A stretch of 64,000 bases of DNA from Echinarachnius parma (Eukaryota; Echinodermata; Echinoidea; Clypeasteroida; Echinarachniidae): NCBI GenBank assembly GCA_037951105.1, contig JBAMJV010003793.1:1-64000 (forward strand), in the 5' to 3' direction. Position 1 is the first letter of the stretch; each line of letters opens with the position of its first letter. The position numbers and the translations under genes were made by a program. The notes under the pieces are model-generated. The model was not told the origin of the DNA. It worked only from the letters and a program-made list of their open reading frames with translations, and made no database searches. Shown here piece by piece: positions 60,801 through 64,000 of this stretch.

Positions 60801-63800
60801 GCGTCTGTCATAATGTGACTCTCCTGGGGCTATTAATTATTACCCATGGTCATCAGGTAGTTTATGCCTACATAGCCTACCTGATTCTCGTTAGCAACAG
60901 GTTAAAACATACATAACTATAAAGAGCCTTTCATGAAACCATGGGCGTAGCGACTTACGTAATACCTATTCATCAGGGGGGATGAATGAATAGATCATCC
61001 CCCCCAGTTGAATGGGTATCTATGACATGTCTACGCCCGTGCATGAAACTGGCCCCTGAATATGGGCAATTATAACTGACCTTGCGACTCTGTCTCTGCA
61101 TTCACGTTCCTCTTCGTAGAGCATCCGGTGCATGAAGTCCCTGTAGCTGTCTCTGTTTAGATTCAGCACATCTCTCCCCTCCTCCATCTGCTCACCTCTC
61201 TGTGTGCTTGGGTCCGGGTATTTCTCCATCAATCTGAAACAAGTCAGATTAGGTAATACTATTACAGGACACAACACTTGCACTTGCAGATTGCCTGGGG
61301 CAAGTAAAATTTCTATTCAACCACAAGTTACGAAACAAAGCAAGCTACCTAGTGCAATCATTGTTTGCTTTTGTTTCAACCTTTTGGGGGCCAAGTAAGT
61401 TTTCTGGTCAGGCAAGTAAAATGCAAATAATCATGAATTTACATTTCACATTGCTTAAAAAGATGATGAATACCGGTAGGAGAATTAATAACATGATTTG
61501 TTAAGCAATTGTAAGCTTTACATACAAAATTGGACAGTACAATTCACTGTTTAACATAATTTTGTATTCTTTCATGTTTATTTCAAGTATAAGAGCATGT
61601 GGCAGGTCAATGAAAACACATACAAACACATACATATAAAAAATAGTTTTTAATGTAGTACACTTTTTTCCATTCATGTCAATTTAATAGTTTATGGTTG
61701 AATTGATATAAAATGGAAATCACCTTTTCTCCCACGCTGGCTTTCCTCCACTTCTGACAATGGTGGTGTTTGATTCGTTCCATTGCTCTGCAGTCTGAAT
61801 GGATTCTTGTGCACAATCCTGAACCTCAGCAACAGAACCAACAAGGACTGAAAGCTTCACAACCAAAACTGGTTCCTCTCCTGCCAACAAAATAAGCGCA
61901 GAAAAGAATGCAATGGCTTTATATTCAACTTGAATTAAAATACAATCCCCATAGAAGTTTAATTTGTTCCAGTTATTTATAGTCCTTGGGTTATATTTTT
62001 TTGTTAGTAATATATATTTGAACGTGAATGTAGTTATTATCTAAAGATCTTCAAGGCTTATATGCATGAATAAAACAATATTTAATTTGTTTAAAAATTT
62101 ACATTTTCTCACTTTACAGAGAGAAACCTAGTTTGCCAGGTCCCACATCAGAAGTAAATGCAATGGGAATGTGGAAAACTAGTTTCGATAGTGAAACGGT
62201 TGAGTAGGATAAACTAGAGGAATGAGAAGCTGTGTAAACTTACCAAAGTCAAAGACAAGCCACTGTTGGAAGCGGCCGCACCCAGCGGCACGGAAGTTGA
62301 CGGTGACGCGGTAGTCGTCTGTATTGTTCTCCCGTCTCAGCATTGAGCCCGGGCAGGTCTGCGGGAACGACTCGTTTCTTGGCTCTGACAGGAAGAAACG
62401 AGGGCGGTGTTGATCGTACAACAGACCCACCCTCTTCAATGGCTTCTGAGGGGTGGAAAATAACATCATAGAGAAGTAAAAAAGGTTACTACTTTGCAGA
62501 GATTCATTCACATATCATTAATTTCTCTTTCCAGGTACAGAAATGTTTTTCATGGAGAAGTGATTTTCAGTTCTTGTGATGGGAGACATTCATACTTTCA
62601 GCAGTCTCTCATGACGTGATTGTCCCATTAGCTTGTCTTCCACCATCGTGGTGATCAATTTTATCATTTTTGTTTCCGTATCGACCACATTCTTATCAGT
62701 TTTATTACTGCTGTCAACAGTCCTAATCCTCTAATCCTCTAGATAAGAAGTGCCAACCCTGATAAAATGTACTGGATTCAAGCTTGAGTGCTCAAAAATC
62801 ACTACCGCTCCTCAGCCCTCCAGGAGCGGTATTTAGCTAGCTATAGAATTACCTAATGGATCAGTTCAACTTAAGCACCAAAGGAGGAAATGATTAATTA
62901 TTCTGAAAGAACAATTAAAAATTATCATACCTCTCATGGGTTTTAATAAGGTGAAGCATGGCTAGGGCATTTAGTGAGGTTCTTTGCGCAAAATTCAATG
63001 TGACCTTGACCGATAGGATTACAAGAAACTTATTAAATCATGTCAATAGTGGCCACCTGTCTTTAGCAGCCAACCTGACTATATTGGCCACCAAAAGTGA
63101 GCCCCTGCTGAGAAAAAGAGTTTTATGGAACCTGTCTATAGAGGTCACTTGTCTACAGTGGCCACTTTTCTGTTTTCCCTTGGGTGGTCACTATACACAG
63201 GTTTGACTGTACCTTAGGTCTAGTTCAACAGAGATGGTTCAATCTGAGGGAAATTCTGTTACCTCAAAGTTGGAATGTACTGTAATCTCCCACTGGATTT
63301 CCCCGTCTTCAGGCGGGCTCTCCAGTCTCAGCTCCAGATCTTGGCTGCAGTCTGTTTCTATCCCAAACAACTCTTCTTTCACCTTGCGATTAAGAAAGAA
63401 ATGCAAGAACATTGTTCTTTTATTATTTCAAGCATAGGGAAAGTGACAAAGGAATAAATTATATGAAGTAAAATTAGCAAAGAAATTCGTGTTGCCCCAT
63501 GATTTGAACCCGAGAACTAAAAAACCAGCACAAAGGTTTTCTAGCTCAGTTGGAAGTTGGTAGACCTCCGGTCTCTGGTTCAAATCCCGGCAGTACCCTA
63601 TCTGGTAATTTGTCTCCTCTTTGAATTTACTTGAAGTTTATTTTTACTGCGAGTTCATATTGTACAAACTTACAAGCCATTTTGATGAAATAATGTGAAC
63701 ACATACCAAATGTTATTTTGTATTTTTCGCTTCAAATTTTTGGAAACATAATTTTTGAAATGAAATGGTGCCAAAAAAATATTATCACTACATTGTTGGT

Positions 63801-64000
63801 ATTTTATGCTTCAAAATTTTGGAAATAAAATTATTGAAATGAAATGAACTGAAGCCAAACATACCACTGCCTCCGGATCATCGGCACTCTCGTACTTGTT
63901 CGCCAGATCGTCCAACCAAGAGAACAGCTTCTGCTCCTTGGCCTTCCGCAGCTTGGTCGCACGGTACTCTGTGCGCTCCCGCCACTCGCTGAGTTCATCC
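36769..64000 (-). CDS. HELZ2: HELZ2-like helicase/RNB exoribonuclease gene, 22 visible exons, 5' end outside window
   Basis: Spliced gene read on the minus strand; coding order of exons: 64000-63865, 63382-63263, 62445-62244, 61880-61724, 61233-61081, 60622-60170, 59572-59083, 58702-58524, 58019-57778, 57382-56999, 56547-56472, 55410-51375, 50313-50213, 49220-49071, 47870-47733, 44034-43751, 42205-42009, 40868-40766, 40346-40107, 39742-39583, 38296-38129, 36869-36769. All junctions are GT-AG with matching phases, giving 2755 residues plus stop if one surplus base at 59513-59522 is discounted. Architecture: zinc-finger tail and beta-rich region (1-405), HELZ-type SF1 helicase (about 410-920), acidic linker, RNB domain (about 1403-1770), UPF1-like SF1 helicase (2210-2755). 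This is the HELZ2 layout. Vertebrate HELZ2 is an interferon-induced 3'-5' exoribonuclease/helicase and nuclear-receptor coactivator; the role here is inferred from family only. A paralog of the C-terminal third lies on the plus strand. Confidence 0.9.
37139..37218. mobile_element. 80-bp TTAA-bounded MITE, copy 5
   Basis: TTAACCCCTTGACTACGGGA to TTGTAGGCAACGGGTTAA, intact TTAA borders. Best-preserved copy of the family. Confidence 0.75.
37340..38095 (+). repeat. ACAAGGCGATAGCC...GTGGGCTCGACAA repeat with TGACCTTTGACC arrays
   Basis: Three ~175-bp units contain CATGGAGGCCAATATAGGGC, AAGTTTGGTTACAAACAGAT and GCAGGGTTGGAAAGTTATCA, separated by TGACCTTTGACCTACTTATG/TGACCTTTGACCCC. Lies in the last intron of the minus gene; relatives at 2456-2728 and 50636-51195. 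Confidence 0.8.
38129..38296 (-). CDS. HELZ2: HELZ2-like exon 21: motifs V and VI
   Basis: 168 bp reading (G)[19 protein letters not shown] and ending [15 protein letters not shown], motif VI with the arginine finger. Donor GTAGGT, acceptor CAG at 38299-38297. Confidence 0.93.
38537..38610 (-). repeat. Decayed fragment of exon 21 in the upstream intron
   Basis: On the minus strand it reads TTTGCTCAGTGTAGAGTATC then AAGATCGAGCAGTGGCCGGG, matching GTTCGCTCAATGCCGCGCAT...GAGATTGAGCCGCGGCCCAG of exon 21 imperfectly. Equivalent relics flank the plus copy's exon I. Confidence 0.5.
38611..39582. other. Intronic sequence, nothing coding recognised
   Basis: A weak inverted pair CGGAATATTCCTACCCTCGG / CCCTCGAGATGTAATATTCC spans 39399-39505, perhaps a small foldback. 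No gene seen. Confidence 0.4.
39583..39742 (-). CDS. HELZ2: HELZ2-like exon 20
   Basis: 160 bp reading [20 protein letters not shown] through SQYRLQC and ending VSTVVKSQ, the first half of motif V. One codon shorter than the plus copy (an Ala is missing before YSQIK). Donor GTACAT, acceptor TAG. Confidence 0.92.
40107..40346 (-). CDS. HELZ2: HELZ2-like exon 19
   Basis: Eighty codons from [17 protein letters not shown] to SNTAEVGYV. The plus-strand counterpart 19756-19995 differs at 8 of 80 residues by my count. Donor GTGAGT, acceptor TAG. Confidence 0.92.
40766..40868 (-). CDS. HELZ2: HELZ2-like exon 18: motif IV
   Basis: 103 bp reading (R)[16 protein letters not shown] and ending MLTIQYRM, the motif IV Tyr-Arg of SF1B helicases. 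Donor GTATGT, acceptor CAG. Confidence 0.9.
41573..41945 (-). repeat. Two decayed duplicates of exon 17 and its donor
   Basis: GTATTCACCCGAGCTGCTTG (41833) and GAGCTGCGTGTGGTCCTCTA (41584) on the plus strand repeat the true exon end GTATTCACCTGAGCTGCTTG (42001). The copy at 41833 extends through CAACCTGCTTCGGTTTGTGA and a degenerate Walker B region. Both are broken by deletions. They follow exon 17 in the direction of transcription. Confidence 0.75.
42009..42205 (-). CDS. HELZ2: HELZ2-like exon 17: Walker B and motif III
   Basis: Reads [14 protein letters not shown], then [16 protein letters not shown] (Walker B Asp-Glu at residues 2467-2468) and [10 protein letters not shown](R) (motif III). 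197 bp, donor GTGAAT, acceptor TAG. Two decayed copies of it lie immediately downstream in the intron. Confidence 0.92.
42466..43450. repeat. 42-bp satellite array, ~23 units
   Basis: Unit CTAGACCCCCTTTTGAAGTT + GGMTGAGGCACACCCCTGCT + CC. Because 42 is divisible by 3, long frames stay open on both strands (up to 302 codons), all of them low-complexity repeats and not genes. Two unit types (GGCTGAGG and GGATGAGG) alternate. Lies in the intron between exons 16 and 17 of the minus gene. Confidence 0.92.
43584..43682. mobile_element. ~99-bp TTAA-bounded MITE, third family
   Basis: TTAACCCATTCAGAACTGGT left and CAGTCCTGAGCAGGTTAA right with TTAA at both ends. Confidence 0.6.
43751..44034 (-). CDS. 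HELZ2: HELZ2-like exon 16
   Basis: 284 bp reading (G)YLREFKG-type start, then [18 protein letters not shown], and ending FLDAITGAM. Donor GTAGAT, acceptor TAG at 44037-44035. It encodes the variable segment between motifs Ia and II. A partial copy of its 5' side lies just upstream (44190-44375). Confidence 0.88.
44190..44375 (-). repeat. Decayed duplicate of the start of exon 16 and its acceptor
   Basis: TTTGTATTCTCGTAGGTATC at 44228 repeats TTTGAATTCTCGAAGGTATC at 44016, and the following ~150 bases also align (TACTACTATTCAGTG/TACTACTAGTCAGTT). Period about 212 bp. Confidence 0.65.
44973..45012. repeat. Start fragment of the CTCACCTGAG repeat family
   Basis: AAACAAGAGCCCCAGGGGGG then CACGACGCTCACCTGAGG resembles the left end of the element whose other end closes at 47242. 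Confidence 0.5.
45302..45653. mobile_element. MITE with TIR TACCGTAAATCTCCGTG
   Basis: Ends TACCGTAAATCTCCGTGTGT and CACGGAGATTTAGGGTA, with GGCGCACCCCC words inside each end. Widely seen type of TIR in animal genomes; superfamily not assigned here. Decayed relative at 14057. Confidence 0.75.
46184..47242. repeat. 323-bp tandem units (three) plus GGACGAC microsatellite and hairpin end
   Basis: Units start CAGGGCCCTTATGGGGCCAC at 46184, 46504 and 46827; each carries ACATATTTTTTACACTTGGT and CTGGAGAAGAAGATGAAAAT. Followed by ACGGACGACGGACGACGCAC repeats (47117-47200) and the hairpin TTGAGCCTTTGGCTCAGGTG. Intron between exons 15 and 16. Frames of 69-138 codons here are repeat by-products. Confidence 0.85.
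47733..47870 (-). CDS. HELZ2: HELZ2-like exon 15: second half of Walker A
   Basis: Reads (G)[18 protein letters not shown] and ends [15 protein letters not shown] (helicase motif Ia, CGPSN). Acceptor CAG at 47873-47871; the donor is GTGGGG, a weak site shared with the plus copy. Confidence 0.92.
47976..48052 (-). repeat. tRNA-like sequence (SINE head or tRNA pseudogene)
   Basis: On the minus strand CTATAACTCAGTCGGTAGAG resembles box A, and TCATGGGTTTGTAG is a weak box B. Not a convincing functional tRNA. Confidence 0.4.
48560..48804. mobile_element. CCCAGGRTGAAATTCC element, copy 3 (inverted, complete)
   Basis: CCCAGGGTGAAATTCCCATT left and GGAATTTCGTCCTGGG right; interior built of ATGGGTACCCATTGAA words. 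245 bp. Confidence 0.8.
49071..49220 (-). CDS. HELZ2: HELZ2-like exon 14: Q motif and first half of Walker A
   Basis: Reads (D)[16 protein letters not shown] and [20 protein letters not shown] then QGPP(G). Walker A GPPGTGKT is split by the intron after the first G of the glycine codon. Donor GTAAGT. Confidence 0.92.
49240..49710. repeat. Tandem units ending GTTGGCGAGGGGATA
   Basis: Units share CATTACTAAAGTTATCGAAC, GGAAACCA and TGAATGAGCTA, then a GGACGGAAGGATGGA stretch and the end CCCCTCCGACTTTGTTGGCG. Intron between exons 13 and 14. Confidence 0.65.
50213..50313 (-). CDS. HELZ2: HELZ2-like exon 13
   Basis: 101 bp reading (V)[18 protein letters not shown] and ending PNHPDEHS. Acceptor CAG, donor GTATGT. 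Its counterpart on the plus strand is 3515-3615, same length and phases. Confidence 0.85.
50636..51195 (+). repeat. ACAAGGCGATAGCC...GTGGGCTCGACAA repeat, third copy
   Basis: Same family and orientation as 37340-38095, again with three GTTTGGTTACAAACAGATGC units and TGACCTTTGACCTACTT half-site pairs. Lies between exons 12 and 13 of the minus gene. Confidence 0.8.
51375..55410 (-). CDS. HELZ2: HELZ2-like exon 12: helicase motif VI, acidic linker and RNB exoribonuclease domain
   Basis: Single 4,036-bp exon, about 25 times the usual exon of this gene. It begins with motif V/VI of the first helicase ([31 protein letters not shown]), then a Ser/Glu/Asp-rich disordered linker (residues about 960-1160), OB/cold-shock-like strands, and an RNB domain: [15 protein letters not shown] supplies the four metal-binding Asp at 1417, 1423, 1425 and 1426, with [15 protein letters not shown] and [15 protein letters not shown] (1754-1766) following. 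RNB enzymes degrade single-stranded RNA 3' to 5'. All catalytic residues I can check are present, so activity is predicted. The unspliced frame ends at a TAA just past the donor GTAAAG (51374-51369); splicing joins it to 50313 in phase. Confidence 0.93.
55411..56471. other. Intron 11 of the minus gene
   Basis: No gene recognised. Contains an imperfect inverted pair CAGATACAGATAGAGATAAAG (56174) and TCGATTGTATCTCTTTCTGC (56293), probably a small foldback. Confidence 0.4.
56472..56547 (-). CDS. HELZ2: HELZ2-like exon 11: motif V of N-terminal helicase
   Basis: Short 76-bp exon reading [19 protein letters not shown] then TVQNIQ(G), the first half of helicase motif V; the second half ([13 protein letters not shown]) is in the next exon. 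Acceptor CAG, donor GTATGT. Confidence 0.9.
56999..57382 (-). CDS. HELZ2: HELZ2-like exon 10: motif IV region of N-terminal helicase
   Basis: 128 codons from [20 protein letters not shown] through [14 protein letters not shown] (motif IV Tyr-Arg) to [10 protein letters not shown]. Phase 0 to 0. This matches the second RecA domain of HELZ-type SF1B helicases. Confidence 0.9.
57423..57494 (-). repeat. tRNA-like sequence
   Basis: On the minus strand ATAGCTCAGTTGGTAGAGCG is a good box A and CACTGGTTCAGATGC a fair box B. Acceptor pairing is poor; more likely a SINE head than a gene. Confidence 0.45.
57778..58019 (-). CDS. HELZ2: HELZ2-like exon 9: Walker B of N-terminal helicase
   Basis: Contains [14 protein letters not shown], then [19 protein letters not shown] (Walker B Asp-Glu at residues 675-676) and [12 protein letters not shown] (motif III, Q at the ATP site). 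242 bp, acceptor TAG at 58022-58020, donor GTAAAG. Confidence 0.9.
58020..58523. other. Intron 8 of the minus gene
   Basis: AT-rich; nothing recognised in it. Confidence 0.35.
58524..58702 (-). CDS. HELZ2: HELZ2-like exon 8
   Basis: Reads (S)[16 protein letters not shown], the HELZ-family motif directly after THSN. Ends LLPTNEELE. Acceptor CAG, donor GTAGAA, 179 bp, phase 2 to 1. Confidence 0.9.
59083..59572 (-). CDS. HELZ2: HELZ2-like exon 7: Q motif, Gly-rich insert, Walker A (contains a 1-base frameshift)
   Basis: Begins [17 protein letters not shown] in the frame dictated by exon 6, but this frame meets a stop near 59486. Removing one base in 59513-59522 restores a Q-motif-like stretch ending [10 protein letters not shown], a Gly/Ala/Gln-rich tract from GGA/GAG/CAG repeats (about 59235-59450) and then [14 protein letters not shown], the Walker A at residues 536-543, ending MICTHSN. 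Length is 490 bp where 3n+1 phases demand 489. The surplus base may be a sequencing/assembly error or a true disabling mutation. The competing poly-Glu frame does not reach Walker A. Confidence 0.8.
59235..59450 (-). repeat. GGA/GAG/CAG purine-rich repeat inside exon 7
   Basis: About 215 bases of imperfect GGA, GAA and CAG triplets. In the helicase frame it encodes a Gly-rich, Ala/Gln-containing stretch between the Q motif and Walker A; the next frame would be poly-Glu. Slippage-prone; lies 60-280 bases from the single-base frameshift. Confidence 0.85.
60170..60622 (-). CDS. HELZ2: HELZ2-like exon 6, pre-helicase beta-barrel
   Basis: 150 full codons running from [13 protein letters not shown] to [10 protein letters not shown](R). 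It corresponds to the stalk/barrel segment placed before the RecA-like core in HELZ and MOV10 relatives. Acceptor CAG at 60625-60623, donor GTGATT; the split AG|G codon joins to exon 7. Confidence 0.85.
60665..60785. repeat. (ACT/ACC)n microsatellite
   Basis: ACTACTACTATTACTAC and ACCACCACCACCACC triplets starting about 45 bases upstream of exon 6. Confidence 0.85.
60941..61040. mobile_element. ~100-bp MITE, ACGGGCGTAG family, copy 2
   Basis: ATGGGCGTAGCGACTTACGT to GACATGTCTACGCCCGT; near-identical to 29995-30098. Inserted 40 bases from exon 5. Confidence 0.75.
61081..61233 (-). CDS. HELZ2: HELZ2-like exon 5
   Basis: Contains [14 protein letters not shown] followed by [18 protein letters not shown](R). 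The 'LYEEE' stretch resembles the MOV10/HELZ family motif just before the helicase beta-barrel. 153 bp, acceptor CAG, donor GTCAGT. Confidence 0.8.
61234..61723. other. Intron 4 of the minus gene
   Basis: AT-rich, no repeat border or gene recognised. Confidence 0.35.
61724..61880 (-). CDS. HELZ2: HELZ2-like exon 4
   Basis: Reads (G)[18 protein letters not shown] and ends GGKPAWEK(R). 157 bp, phase 1 to 2, acceptor CAG, donor GTGATT. No catalytic motif; continuity of frame with both neighbours is the main support. Confidence 0.8.
62244..62445 (-). CDS. HELZ2: HELZ2-like exon 3
   Basis: Starts [15 protein letters not shown] and ends FQQWLVFDF(G). The end matches the MOV10/HELZ-family pattern in which a 'V.FDFG' strand precedes the core. 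Donor GTAAGT, acceptor CAG; phase 0 to 1. Confidence 0.8.
62446..63262. other. Intron 2 of the minus gene with GTGGTCACTATACACAGG-type repeat
   Basis: 63045-63212 holds the repeat also seen at 24450 and 36170 (CACCTGTCTTTAGCAGCCAA, TATACACAGGTTTGACTGTA). A short inverted pair CTACCGCTCCT...AGGAGCGGTA lies at 62803-62832. Confidence 0.55.
63263..63382 (-). CDS. HELZ2: HELZ2-like exon 2
   Basis: Forty codons, phase 0 to 0, beginning [12 protein letters not shown] and ending ITVHSNFE. Acceptor is the AG at 63384-63383, donor GTAACA. It belongs to the beta-rich region that precedes the N-terminal helicase in HELZ-family proteins. Confidence 0.75.
63534..63597 (+). repeat. tRNA-like sequence
   Basis: TTCTAGCTCAGTTGGAAGTT (box A-like) and TCTGGTTCAAATCCCGGC (box B-like). 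The A-box to B-box distance is short and stems are imperfect, so a decayed tRNA-derived element is more likely than a gene. Confidence 0.45.
63865..64000 (-). CDS. HELZ2: HELZ2-like exon 1 (partial, window edge)
   Basis: Reads [15 protein letters not shown] and onward, resembling the segment that follows the last CCCH zinc finger in HELZ/HELZ2 (typical family wording AHS-EEL-EW). Donor GTATGT at 63864-63859, phase 0. The zinc fingers themselves would lie beyond base 64000. Confidence 0.75.

Noticed and set aside
1-64000. Bacterial or viral origin, prophage or defence island
   Set aside because: Introns, SINEs, MITEs and animal-type HELZ2 exons throughout; no prokaryotic gene organisation.

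Overview
The window is eukaryotic nuclear DNA: short exons with GT-AG introns, AT-rich intergenic sequence, a 13-bp-flanked tRNA-derived SINE, many MITE-like foldback elements, satellite arrays and no bacterial-type operons. The repeat style (calcium-carbonate-shell and echinoderm type families with runs such as TGACCTTTGACC, foldbacks ending in TTAA, CCCGAAGGGCCCGATGAGC hairpins) suggests a marine invertebrate. An echinoderm such as a sea urchin is my best guess, but other marine phyla are not excluded.

The window is dominated by two paralogous HELZ2-type genes (CCCH zinc finger / SF1 helicase / RNB exoribonuclease / SF1 helicase) arranged tail to tail. Plus-strand copy: ten exons from 3515 to 26667 encode an apparently intact C-terminal UPF1-like helicase of 547 residues; no RNB or N-terminal helicase exon lies in the 3.5 kb before it, so it is either cut by the window edge or a truncated copy. 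Minus-strand copy: 22 exons from >64000 down to 36769 encode 2755 visible residues: end of the zinc-finger region, N-terminal HELZ-type helicase (Walker A at residues 536-543), one 4,036-bp exon with an RNB domain having all four catalytic Asp, and a C-terminal helicase (Walker A at 2290-2297). Its only defect is one extra base near 59513-59522 in the exon carrying the first Walker A. Exon sizes and splice phases of the C-terminal helicase are the same in both copies, except one codon in one exon.

Between the genes (26668-36768) there is no convincing gene: MITEs, a SINE, a long foldback and an almost perfect 602-bp tandem duplication. The introns hold a frameshifted Crypton-type recombinase relic (4171-4746), a nested set of three non-autonomous DNA elements (7697-11304), and related 43-bp and 42-bp satellites, one in each paralog. 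The most unusual feature is a recurring pattern of small exon-end or splice-site duplications beside at least six exons of both paralogs; one of them (14363-14457) has splice sites and phases that would let it replace the neighbouring exon in frame.

All exon borders are my manual reading based on paralog comparison, splice consensus and reading-frame continuity; the total of the minus gene adds up to whole codons only if the single extra base is removed, which supports the model.
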